Source: Magnolia sinica (Eukaryota > Streptophyta > Magnoliopsida > Magnoliales > Magnoliaceae). From it: a DNA stretch of 64,000 bases. The notes under the pieces were generated by a model that worked only from the letters and a program-made list of their open reading frames with translations, had not been told where the DNA came from and did not search any database. This document shows, piece after piece, positions 23,701-32,911 of the stretch. The position numbers and the translations under genes are program-made. Every line of letters begins with the position of its first letter. Position 1 is the stretch's first letter. The stretch spans positions 26,882,001 to 26,946,000 of the forward strand of contig NC_080574.1 in the NCBI RefSeq assembly GCF_029962835.1, read 5' to 3'.

Positions 23701-26700
23701 CCCGAGTGAGGGGGCTATAAGCTAGGCTGAGTATGACCAACTCATAAATGGGTCCGCTATCGACGAGCCGGATAGGTATTGACAGACTACTGGTTAGGCG
23801 GGTAGTGAGGTTTATTCCGCTCGCTAGGCTGTGCAGATAGGGAGGAGGCAGTCGGTGTCGAGTGTAATAGACTCGGTGATTTTTTCAGAGAGCAACCGTA
23901 CTGATATGTGGACTTATTGAGTAGGAATTGCATATCCATTCATTTATTCATTCACTATCCACTCAGGTTGGTGGTGCGTAATTATTTGTTACGTGTACCA
24001 TTGCATGGCCAGGATTTCGGTTGGGCGCGCGACTAACCTGAGATTAGGAGTTTACCACATTATGTCTGACTATCCAAATTTAAGTATGAGACTGGTTTCG
24101 ATAGAGGTCCTTTATGATTGACCCCATAGCCTGTGATACTTCGTACTATCATCCCGACTTCACATTTTAACATGGTCATTTCATTTGCACCGCATATCAC
24201 ATTGCATCTGCAGTACTTAGCATTTTAGGTTACTATGTTTTTGCACTTATATGGCCTAGATGAGGTTGATGGTATTCGTGACTTGTCAGGATTTGCATAT
24301 TGCATTGTATCCTCAGCATATTTTATTGTCTTATTATGTTTTGCATCGCATGGCCTTGGGGCTGATAGCACTCATGGACTTAAAGCATATTTTCGCTTAC
24401 TCTAATACCATATGATTCATGATCTTATCAGTTTTTCGCTTATTCTGATGATGTATGATTTATGAGCTTTATTGTACACTTGACACTTATCTTGTGCATA
24501 CAATTTCACTACCCTCTAAGCTTTTGTAAGCTTATGCACGATAGATGCGTGCAGGTGGCGTTAGGTTGCAGCAGCGTTGAGCTTGGAGCGTGCAACTGTC
24601 CTCTAGAGCTTTGATTTCGATATATGTATTCCCCTTTCAGCATTGTATTCAAATGATTATATTAGTGGATATGTGGTGATGATGTTAACTTTATGATTTG
24701 AGTATACTTGTAGTTATGCTTCTTATGAGACAAATGTACGTTGGAAAATCCTCCTTGTAGGATCCCAGGATCGGAATCTGGTATATAAGTGCCGGAATTC
24801 GAGAATGGGGCACTACGAAGGCTGTCGGCGCCGAATTCGACGATCGAAAATTTTATGAGCCCGGTTTCCGAGTTTGGGGCGTGACAAGAATTCACAGACG
24901 AGGTTCAAGGCCAGACTTGTGGTGAAAAGATTTGGTCAGAGGAAAGGCATAGACTTTGAGGAGATTTTCTCGCCATTGGTGAAGATGACATCTATACGGG
25001 CGTTGCTTGAGCATTCCTTATGGGGGGATACAACCTGAAAATCACCCTCAATAGATAGTCCAATCCTTAAGTTAGCCATGGTTTTTACAGTCATCTATAT
25101 TTCGAGTCACAGATTGGATGGTTAAATCCATGATGGAGCACAATAAATAGATGGATGCAATTGTTACAGAGGCCTAGATTCCTGGAACTCATCTTGACCT
25201 TTCATTTTATAGGCTATTGATCTAATGGTTATAATCCCTAGATTGGTGTGAATTTTAGATGGTAGGCAAAGAAATGTGTGATGAACCAAATGGATAGCCC
25301 TGATTGGTCGTTGGACTGTCGAAGTGTCCTGATGCAGCTAAGAGCACTGTAATATGGAGATAGAGCAGTTAGATGTTAAAACTGGCTTTCTCCATGGTGA
25401 CCTGAAAGAAGAGATCCACATGCACCAACTAGAGGGGTTCGAAGTCAAGGGCAAAGAGTATATGGTGTGTAGGCTAAGGAGGTGCTTGTATGGGCTGAAA
25501 CAAGCTCCAAGGCAATGGTACAAGAGTTCGACTTATTCATGTTAAAGCATGGGTATGACAGAACGGAGTCGGACCACTGTGTGTTTACGCATAAGTTTTC
25601 AGATGTTGATTTCTTAGTTTTGCTATTATACGTTGATGACATGCTCATCGTGGGAAAAGACATCAAGAAGATCGACAGGCTGAAACAGGAGTTGAAAAAG
25701 TCGTTCACGATGAAAGACTTGGGCCCAGCTAAACAGATCTTAGGAATGGATATAACCCGTGATAGAAGCATTAGGAAGCTTTGGCTGTTACAAGAATGAT
25801 CTATTGAAAAGTCCTAGAGTGGTTCAATATGAATGTAGCGAAGCCGGTCAGTACTCCATTAGATGGTCACTTTAGATTGAGCGACAGACAGTGTCCCAAG
25901 ACGAAGGCAGAGGTGGATGAAATACAGAAGATACCCTACACGTCAGCAATAGGAAGTTTGATGTATGCTATATTGTGTACGTGCCCAAACATAGCATATG
26001 CGGTTGGTGTTGTCAGCCGGTATCTTACCAATCTTGGCAATGAGCATTGGGCAGCGGTGAAATGAATACCGCGGTATCTAAGAGGCTCATCCAGTTTGAG
26101 CCTATGCTATGGTGACGGAAAACTTGTGTTAAAGGGCTACATAGATGCAGATATGACAGGTGACATAAACTCTAGGAAGTCTACATGAGAGTTCATGTTC
26201 ATGTTTGTAGGAGGAGCGGTTTCTTGGCAGAGCAAGTTACAAAAGGTCGTAGTATTGTTGACGATAAAGGCCGAGTACATTGCAGTCATAGAGTTCCTAT
26301 AGGAACTTAACCTGAAACAAGAGCAACACATAGTCTATTGCGATAGTCAAAGTGATATACACTTGAGCAAAAATCCAAATTAGCACTCCAAGTCGAAACA
26401 CATAGAGATTCGGTATCACTAGATCAGGGATACTTTGGAACAGAAGGTATTACAGCTTGAGAAGGTCCACATGGATGATAATGAGTTAAACATGATGACC
26501 AAGGCTTTGTTCAAGGGCAAGTTTAAGGTTTGTAGAAACCGGACTGGCTTGAAGAAGGCGAATTTCTCTTGAGTCGGAAAGGAGAAGATTTGATGGGGTT
26601 TTCCTCCTCAGTTCAGAGGAGAGATAGTGCAGCCGATTGAAAATTGGAGTGTTTCATCGCGCTGCTCGACTAGTCGAGTGGATTGCTCGACTAGTCGAGG

Positions 26701-28651
26701 TTCACTTGACTCAAAGTCCAACAAGCTCAGTAAACAGTGCTTGACCATCTTAACTAGTCGAGTGGATTGCTCGACCAGTCGAGGTTCACTTGACTCAAAG
26801 TCCAGCAAGCTCAGTAAACAGTGCTTGACTAGTCGAGGGCCTGGCTCGACCGGTTGAGTAAACAGTGCTCGACCAGTCAAGGGCTCTGCTCGATTAGTCG
26901 AGGCTACGCAGATTCAGTCCAGATTTTGTATGGATTGCATAAATCTGACGCGGTTTCGCAAGAGGTATGAAAGGGAGTCGCCTAAACTATAAATAGGGGT
27001 TTCTAGGGCTTTTCTAGGGCATGCGAGAGGGTTTCCTAAAGCTTTGCAATGGTTTGCTAAAGGTTTTAGGACTATCAAAGGCGTGAGAGAAAGAGAGAGA
27101 AAGAGAGAAAGATGAAGCTCGTGGAAGGGAGGTTATGCTCGTGGAGGTGATCTACTGTACAATCAACATCTCAGCGCTTCTATGTCCTCGTGATCTGTGA
27201 GATCTCCCTGTGTTTCTTTTATTCTCTTATTGTTTATCCGCTCTTGCGTGAGTGAAGAAGGTTTGATTTAAGCGGTGTGTGCCTGTGATCGGTTGTAACG
27301 TTCTACTTCATAGTGGATTGTTGATTTGGACAAAGTCTCGTGGTTTTTACTTTTTTGAGAGTTTTCTACGTAAAAATCTCTCGTGTTGTGTCTTTTGTGC
27401 TTTGATTTATTTCATTACTTTATTATCCCATAATTCTGATGTTTTTGGGAGGCTAGATCTTAAGATTTTGTGCAAAGGCCCCCAACAAATTCTTGCATAT
27501 TCCATCCATCCAGTGTCTTCAGGAAGGTGAGAGGCATTGGAATTATAGTCAAATTATCACTTATGTTTGAGCGTTTGTATAAGCTCCTTGAAATATTATC
27601 TACCCAAATTCATTGTATTAGAGATCATATTTTTTTTTTGGTAACGATTAAAAAGTCTTGATTACCAAAAAAATATGATTTTTTATATTTAATTGCAATT
27701 AACTAAAATAACATGAACTCATTTTTGGGCGTCTGACAAACAGGCCCTTAGAATAAAAATGTGGATTTGGGCTATGAGGATGTCTGATGCAAGAGAAAGG
27801 AATATCAATACCTTACAACCAGGGCACTCTATTGAACCTTGCCCACTACACGTTTGGCACCTCTTTCTAACCTGCAACATTTTCTCTTGATTACAATTAA
27901 GAAACATGGAACATTCTACCTTATATTTAGAGAACCTTGATGCTTTGTTGCTGCAATGCATGATCAATCACATGGATGACTATTTGAAGGGAAAAGAGGT
28001 GCACTAGGATAAGTTGAAGGCACTGAAGGCAGCAACTGATAGTCTCTCTATCATATTAGGGGCATGTTTATTTTTGTTTATGATGATCGTTTCAGATTTA
28101 TTTAGTTAATTTTCTGCAAGAACAAAGTTGGTTCCAGCCGCTGGATCCGCAAAGGGTGCCTGTGGCCTAGTGCTTGACACCTGCCCTGTGGGTAGTGGAT
28201 CCAAACCGTGCATCTCGTTGATCTTATCCGTTGATTGCCCAAGGTCTAAAACCACATCTAACGGACTACTCTAGCCATTTGAAAAATGAACTTCAACCAT
28301 GGGCCATTTTCCATCTCAAGACAAGACCATCTGGATGGACATTCTGGATCCACTGCCTCACCTGCCATGATATTGGCCGACGAAATACCGTTTTGGATCC
28401 AGCACATCGAATCAGAGACGTCTGTTCATTTCTTCTTCCAATTTTGTTTGTTGGTGAATTTCCAATTCTTCTTAATTAAAATTTTGAAGTGAACATACCA
28501 AATTGAAAGATGGACCACCGGATTTCATGGCGAGAATGCCAAACACCTTCTTCCTCCACGGTTGGACATTGGGTGCATTTATGCATGAGTTAGAACGGGG
28601 TGGTACTTTGGAAAGGATCTTCAAACCATTGCATGTGGAGAGCTCGGCCAT
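8374..28651 (-). CDS. DnaJ-type zinc-finger (BSD2-like) protein, four exons
   Basis: The coding exons on the minus strand are 28499-28651, 27812-27871, 8732-8778 and 8374-8461. They give 115 residues with phases that join without error (0, 0, and a split Lys codon AA|G). The protein has four CxxCxGxG-type zinc motifs: CQTCSGQG, CPGCKGTG, CYDCQGFG and CPVCGKGG, and it ends LTPEQRGER. This is the cysteine-rich zinc domain of DnaJ without the J domain, as in the BSD2/LQY1 group. From memory it is closest to Arabidopsis At5g17840. Members of this group are mostly plastid proteins that help protein assembly or disulfide handling. The basic, Ser/Pro-containing first 45 residues suit an organelle transit peptide (inference). 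An in-frame ATG at 28735 would add 28 residues; I prefer MAELSTCNG because the extra part is unlike the family. Intron 2 is 19,033 bp and is almost wholly retroelements. Confidence 0.9.
8732..8778 (-). CDS. Exon 3 of the BSD2-like gene
   Basis: Acceptor CTGCCCAG|GGAACT, donor TGGAA|GTAGGT. It supplies GTGKNKKNGNIFERWK, completing zinc motif 2 (CPGCK/GTG) across the 19-kb intron. Confidence 0.93.
9236..9978 (+). repeat. Left LTR of the copia element
   Basis: Starts TGATGGGGTTTTCC and ends GGCCCCCAACA. The U3 part carries repeats of a TCGACC/TAGTCGAG-like motif (9295-9420), and CTATAAATAGGG near 9507 is a TATA box. Confidence 0.95.
9982..9993 (+). promoter_or_regulatory. Primer-binding site of the copia element
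   Basis: TGGTATCAGAGC lies three bases after the left LTR. It is the standard plant site complementary to the 3' end of initiator tRNA-Met. Confidence 0.95.
10029..10870 (+). pseudogene. Copia gag region (fossil)
   Basis: Begins MEGGLSKMISLNGSNWTIWK, typical of a copia gag N-terminus (LNGSNWxxWK), and has a zinc-knuckle-like Lys/Cys/His stretch near 10690-10735. It is broken. Confidence 0.8.
10871..11860 (+). pseudogene. Copia protease and integrase regions (fossil)
   Basis: Protease active site VIDSGASFHAT lies near 10878. The pre-integrase HKRLGHMN block is near 11270, the integrase core with YSDVYDP and FVTFIDDASRRVWVY is at 11455-11560, and RTDNGGEY is near 11645. AERMNRTI follows near 11755. 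It is broken. Confidence 0.88.
14721..14759. repeat. (TG)n microsatellite in the solo LTR
   Basis: Run of TG with one interruption, followed by TATATTATAT sequence. Confidence 0.95.
15087..16935 (+). repeat. Left LTR of the gag-bearing gypsy-like element
   Basis: Begins TGTAAGACCCGTATCC. It matches the outer portions of the right LTR (18585-22622) closely but is much shorter. Confidence 0.88.
17085..18110 (+). pseudogene. Gypsy-type gag region (fossil)
   Basis: Starts MARRSTRANPAPPPATPAPP, with a proline-rich head. A retrotransposon-gag core follows with EIWCSEVDKIFETMRC, VVFLLQGEAQHWW and DWFDRKFFPEHVRQQRALEF, then a CCHC zinc knuckle CFGCGRTGHRVHEC near 18050-18090. The capsid-like core and knuckle are typical of plant Ty3/gypsy chromoviruses. 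It is broken. Confidence 0.9.
18111..18584 (+). other. Post-gag region and 3' purine tract of the gypsy-like element
   Basis: A CAG/CCG-rich stretch rich in Gln, Pro and Arg codons is followed by about 200 bases of AT-rich sequence. The TTCGAGGACGAAATTTC motif and GGTGGGGAGAGC come just before the right LTR. No polymerase motifs are visible. Confidence 0.75.
18585..22622 (+). repeat. Right LTR of the gag-bearing gypsy-like element (about 4.0 kb)
   Basis: Begins TGTAAGACCCGCATCC and ends GGGGCGTGACA. The first part is CTCTCT-rich. The middle is full of GGGCCCACC, TGATGTAxGTG and CACCGTCCA phrases and degenerate AGGCCCAT arrays. The last 1 kb has GTGGCCTTATCCGCCCGAGTG and GGATCCCAGGATCGGAATC blocks that are also found in the solo LTR. 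Confidence 0.9.
20865..21180. repeat. Degenerate tandem array (about 37-bp unit) in the right LTR
   Basis: Units of the form AGGCCCATATGATTAGGCCC followed by ATTTGGTATGCATA are repeated with growing divergence. Two or three units near 20890-21000 are nearly identical. Confidence 0.85.
22628..23045. repeat. Degenerate tandem array in the solo LTR
   Basis: The same AGGCCCA(C/T)-based units as at 20865-21180, in a different arrangement (for example GTGGCCGTCCATTGAGGCCC at 22640 and 22697). The two LTR copies have evolved different unit orders. Confidence 0.8.
24892..26575 (+). pseudogene. Copia reverse transcriptase and RNase H regions (fossil)
   Basis: After the nested insertion the RT region continues with FKARLVVKRFGQRKGIDFEE. 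The QLDVKTGFLHGDL block is at 25366-25405, the catalytic LLYVDDMLIVG near 25623, and an RNase H-like part with IGSLMYAI, DADMTGDINSRKS and HIEIRYH at 25950-26420. It is broken. Confidence 0.88.
26576..26590 (+). other. Polypurine tract of the copia element
   Basis: CGGAAAGGAGAAGATT directly before the right LTR, the expected plus-strand priming site. Confidence 0.8.
26591..27487 (+). repeat. Right LTR of the copia element
   Basis: Same ends as the left LTR (TGATGGGG ... CCCCCAACA). It is about 150 bases longer, mainly because the U3 array of TCGACTAGTCGA-like palindromes (26660-26905) has more units. Confidence 0.95.
27812..27871 (-). CDS. Exon 2 of the BSD2-like gene
   Basis: Acceptor TGTTGCAG|GTTAGA, donor TGTAAG|GTATTG. 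Codes 20 residues, VRKRCQTCSGQGSIECPGCK: zinc motif 1 and the first half of motif 2. Confidence 0.93.
28499..28651 (-). CDS. Exon 1 of the BSD2-like gene
   Basis: Codes residues 1-51, the likely transit peptide, and ends AATTTG|GTATGT in phase 0. Intron 1 is 27872-28498 (627 bp). Confidence 0.85.
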
Positions 28652-28976
28652 TTCTTTGGGAGAAAGAAAAAGTAAAAGAAAATTCCTACAATGATTTCTT
28701 GATTCTAGTTGTGGTTGCTGTTGTTTTATAACCATACGAAGAGAAAGTATGACTTAGAATTTTAAAAGCAGTGAATGAGAGAGGGAATGGATAATGAAGG
28801 GATGCATGCAAACCACATGCTTTGGATGGTAGAGGGCCCTACATGTGTTTCGGAGGTTTGCTAGCCTTACTCGCCCCCTCACCTCACGCACACCACACGT
28901 GCCAATCTGGCAAGTGTGCGGAACATCTGAGAAGTGCATGAGGTGGTCCGCACCATGGATGTTACTATGTGAAAAG
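28652..28976. promoter_or_regulatory. Upstream region of the BSD2-like gene
   Basis: This stretch lies just 5' of the preferred start on the minus strand. It includes an in-frame upstream ATG at 28735 and AT-rich leader-like sequence. No clear TATA box could be fixed, so its promoter role rests on position only. Confidence 0.35.
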
Positions 28977-28988
28977 GTGAGGTGGGTC

Positions 28989-29118
28989 ACGGATCCTTAC
29001 TCCTGCTCCGGTGGTAGACTTTAGGAGTTTCAACACCCGGTCAAGGGTTTGAGTATCCATAGGTGGTGAAACCCCACTAAGGTGCGAGTGTGTGGGGGTG
29101 TGTAAAAAAAAAAAAAAA
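28989..29118 (+). mobile_element. tRNA-derived SINE with intact target duplication
   Basis: A 130-bp unit with an A-box-like TGGTAGACTTTAGG, a B-box-like GGGTTTGAGTATCC, a GGTGGTGAAACCCCACTAAGG block and a 15-base A tail. It is flanked by a perfect 12-bp direct repeat, GTGAGGTGGGTC (28977-28988 and 29119-29130). Size, promoter boxes, tail and duplication together define a SINE. The same family is seen at 6667-6830 in reverse. Confidence 0.88.
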
Positions 29119-29130
29119 GTGAGGTGGGTC

Positions 29131-29629
29131 CAAAAAATTTGACATACCTAGAGGGGTCCAAATGCCATTGGTCCATAGAATCTGTTTATAACCCCTGTAT
29201 ACGAATGACCGGTTTACTTTTGAGTGCCCCACTTGTGGGAGAAAATCAATGTTATAAATCTTATCCATTGATATGCCAGTGATGTTGATGCTCTTATGCA
29301 TAGATTATGATGGCCATAGTTATTATATAGACACATTACAATGCTATAATATGATGGAATACTTTTAAACATTTGAGATTATAGGAAAATTGAAAGAGAT
29401 TTTTATTAGAGGTGTTTGGACAATAAATTACTTTAAATAAGCTACTTATGCCATAAGTAGCTTATCCTAGTTTTTACTTAATCAATAGATAAGTATGATT
29501 GATAGATAACAAATTTATCATATAAATAGTAAAAAAGCTTACTTGGTTTCCAACATCACAAATAATTATCTTGAAAGTCTACTCCGTCTCTCTCAAAATT
29601 ATTGTCTATCATGTAGGGCTAACTTTTGA
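29131..29629. other. No gene recognised
   Basis: AT-rich intergenic DNA. AAATTACTTTAAATAAGCTACTTATG and its near-inverse around 29430-29470 give a local hairpin-like signal only. Confidence 0.5.
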
Positions 29630-30125
29630 TGTGGATGTTTATTGTGTGGGCCGTCCATCATGCAGGGGTCACATTGTTTGTGGGCCATTCTTCACTAAGA
29701 GCCGACCTTTAATGCGCATAGTCCATTAGGTAGGGCCCACCTTGGGTGTTAGTCATCCATCACATGGGGTCTTCAATAACCACTGCCCATATATCATGTG
29801 GAGCTCACCTTTGATGTGGACCATCCATCATGTGGGCCATTCATCATGCGAGACTTGCCTTGGATATGAGTCACTCATCATTAGGGCGGCCTTTGATTCA
29901 TGTGGGCCCCACCTTGATGTGGATCATCCATCATGTGGGGCCCACCATTATTAATTGCCTATCACGTGGAGCTCACCTTTGATGTGGGTTGGCCATCATG
30001 TGGGTCCCACCTTCAATGTGGGTTACCCATCATGCAGGGCTCGCCTTGGATATGGGTTATTCATCAATAGGGGTGGACCTATGATGTGGATTGTCTATCA
30101 TATGAGATCACCTTGATATAGGTCA
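29630..30125. repeat. Degenerate tandem array (about 33-40-bp units)
   Basis: Repeated units follow the pattern CCATCATGTGGGGCCCACCT, then TTGATGTGGGT. At least ten units are recognisable, with frequent substitutions. They are related in wording to the LTR arrays at 20.9 and 22.7 kb but lie outside any element I can delimit. Confidence 0.8.
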
Positions 30126-30128
30126 TCA

Positions 30129-32150
30129 TTGTTACACCCCGATATTCGAATATAAAGTGTGCACCCTCAGACTCAAGTTTCAAGTCGTAACTCATACACA
30201 AAGTATACTGATTTCATTCCATTATACGATTATTTAAAGGCAGAAGTAATATTTATTTTTACATTCCAACTAGGTACATTTACAATCATTCACACAGATG
30301 ATTTAAGCAACAACATTCATCCATTTTCAACATCCATAAACATTCAATTTGCATAAATTAGGCATCATTCATCAGTCAATACAACTTACTTGTTACAGAC
30401 CTTGAACAATTTAATTAAATAAAACTAATCGTATACTTAAAAATTCTACAACTAATACCACCATTCATTATATATAAATGAAATCATCATAATAAAGAAA
30501 ATTCTAATTAATTAATTAGGAACAATCCAAATGTGGTTAATTCCTCTCCTAACAGATACGGCCACGTCTCATATGTGTCGTACACCAGTTTAGTCACAAC
30601 TTTTTGTTCATGCACCAACTCTCATCTATACGGTTTTTCCGTCAATGAAAATGTAAGTTTGTCAGGCTTAATGAAATAATCTAGCATGGTTTATAATCAT
30701 AACAATTAAAATAATATAAGCACTGAATGTAACCATGTATGCAGAATGATATGGATGCAATGATGTATGAATGCATTAGATGGGATGATCGTCCATCCAC
30801 TTGAGTTGAAAATCATTAACCCGCACCACCCGTTGGATAGGATTCCACCTTTCAGTAGGCTTGGGCATAGCCTGCATCTGGTAACGCTTTACCAGGATCG
30901 ACATTTCTTTTAGGGAGAGCCCCTAGGATTGACCATGCATTATGTAAATGCATTGAATGATGGATAATGTATGAATGTATCATTTTCATAACTGCCATAA
31001 ATATTTGTTTTAATGAGAATATTCATATGTGAATTTAATATACAATTATTATAATCATGTAATTTGACACAAATTAACAAATGATTTACCATAGCATACA
31101 ATATTGCAACAAAACACTCAAATTAATATATTAATCAATCAACTAATAATAAATATTTTATTTTAATTCCAATAAATCATGAGACACGTTGAGTTATTCA
31201 CATGAATCTGGTAGTGTAGAATCCACAAGTTAATTAGATTGGTTTGAATTAAGAGATCCTATCAATTACATCAACAACATTATTATTCATCTGATTATAT
31301 TATAGGGTAGAGCTTAACTTTGTTATGCATTATAGGTGGTCAAACCCTAAATGATCAAATAATTAAAATTATATATTTATTAAATTTAATTATTGAAATT
31401 TAGATTTTCTTTTTAAGATATTAAAATTGAATGTCAAATAATTAATTGGGGTGGCCCACGGATGATTGAATCATCCAGATTCTTGAGGTCTTTACATATT
31501 TTGCATCTACACATTGGATAAATGGTGTAGATCTAATCACATATATATATCAATGGTACATTTTGACTTTCTACGCTAAGTGATATCAATCAGTTGCGTA
31601 GAAATCTAAACTTTTCTTATTTAAATATTTATAAATCTGATTAGTGTGGCCCATCCGATAGTCAGATTAATCTGAAATTCAAGGCATTATTTTTTTGTGC
31701 TCGAGATCAAATAACCCATTTAGATCTATCTTAACATAATTAGATTCCATCTATTAAATTTATTTTTAAAATATTAGTAACCAGATCTGAAATCATAAAC
31801 CATTACTTTGCTAAAAGTTTTTCTACACACCTATACAATGATCGTGTGGATGATCCACACCATCCATTGTATAAATCGAGAAAAATTAACAATATAATAT
31901 AAAATTAAAAAGATCTAAGGGTTGAAACTTACATGATTAAGTCCTCTTAGAATATCTTCTCATTTTTTTAGGGTTTCATTTTTTTATGACATTTGATAAA
32001 AAAATAATAATTTATTATTACTACTTTAAAAATCAATCCTTATACCTCTCTCTCTTAACTAAAGTTGTCTCTGCTAACTCAATTATTAACTTATTTTTAT
32101 TTTTTATTTAAAAATAAAATATGTAAATATTTATTATAATTCCTTTACTG
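30129..32150. other. AT-rich region, possibly a solo LTR in reverse orientation
   Basis: The left end TGTTACACCCCGATATTCG resembles an LTR terminus (reverse: CGGGGTGTAACA). A block near 30840-30940 (TGGTAACGCTTTACCAGGATCG) recalls the control part of gypsy LTRs. I could not fix the other end or a target duplication. No coding sequence is seen. Confidence 0.35.
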
Positions 32151-32454
32151 CATCAAAATTTAGGATCATCGTGAGGGGCCCACTATATCATCTATCCATT
32201 TGTCATATCATTTTCTAATTTCATGAACGAGGTGTTCATGGCGGCTTCACTAAGCATATTCACTGCGGAAGGATACTCCATGCTTCTATTTTAACAAACA
32301 AGTGTACCCAACCTATCTTCCGTCCATGAAATTCATGGTGATAGCGATTCTCTGAATGTATCATAAATAGGGACCCATTTATGGCTTGGAAGGTGAATAT
32401 AAGAAGTGATTGGCTGGACCAACTAAATAGGGGCAGACATATACTAGGAAATCA

Positions 32455-32815
32455 TCAACAATTAGTTGATCTTTATCCAGTACTTGAACGGCCACCATTG
32501 AAAACTTCCGAGGGCCCACTGTAACGTTTATTTGCCATCCAACCTATTGACGAAGGGATAACACAAATATCAGCTTGATCGGAAGCTTTTTTGGCCCTTC
32601 GGAGGTTTTTAATGGGGGAAGTTCAATCACAACTGTTTTCTTGTGGTGTGGTCCACCTGACATTTGGATCCACCTAGCTTTTGGGACCATGCATCAAAAT
32701 GATGTGAAAAAAATGTATGGACGGCGTGGATAAAAGCATACATCATGGTGGGGCCCACACAGCACCGACCAGTAGCGACATCGGTACGGGCATCGTCAGT
32801 ACGCAATCCGCGTCC
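32455..32815. repeat. Dispersed GGGCCC-type repeat, family R1 (copy 3), directly upstream of OTP43
   Basis: The same phrase order as at 7040-7440: GTAACGTTTATTTGCCATCC, AGGTTTTTAATGG, TTCAATCACAACTGTTTTC, GGTCCACCTGACATTTGG, CATACATCATGGTGGGGCCC, ending ACGCAATCCGCGTCC. It stops less than 100 bp before the OTP43 start codon. Confidence 0.7.
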
Positions 32816-32911
32816 GCTGCAATCGGAAGAGAAGCTCTCGCGGAAAATGGTCCCTCTCTCTCTCTCTCTCTCTCGTCCGCCGTTGATTTCTGTCTCTCGC
32901 TCCTATAATCA
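32816..32911 (+). promoter_or_regulatory. Short leader of OTP43 with CT tract and upstream ATG
   Basis: A CT-dinucleotide tract lies at 32853-32874, a common plant core-promoter or leader feature. An ATG at 32847 in another frame opens a reading frame that runs over the main start to 32993. If it is transcribed it could lower translation of OTP43. Confidence 0.45.

Larger units (their letters stand above)
12655..24886 (+). mobile_element. Solo LTR of a gypsy-like family (about 4.7 kb), split by a further insertion
   Basis: Starts TGTAAGACCCGTATCC and ends GGGGCGTGACA, with a perfect 5-bp duplication AGAAT (12650-12654, 24887-24891). When the inner element 15087-22622 and its duplicated 5 bases are set aside, about 4.69 kb remains. 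It is colinear with the right LTR of that inner element, so it is a solo LTR of the same family with no internal region. It is more diverged from the inner LTRs than they are from each other. It inserted in the copia RT region. Confidence 0.88.
9236..27487 (+). mobile_element. Copia LTR retrotransposon fossil, inside intron 2 of the BSD2-like gene
   Basis: Both LTRs are present and the 5-bp target duplication AATTC (9231-9235 and 27488-27492) is perfect. The internal order is gag, protease, integrase, reverse transcriptase, RNase H, which is the copia order. A primer-binding site matching initiator tRNA-Met and a purine tract are in place. It is broken, with many breaks, and is interrupted by a 12.2-kb nested insertion at 12655-24886. 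By eye the two LTRs differ at roughly a tenth of positions in their last 300 bases, so it is the oldest layer of the nest. It lies opposite to the host gene's direction. Confidence 0.93.
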
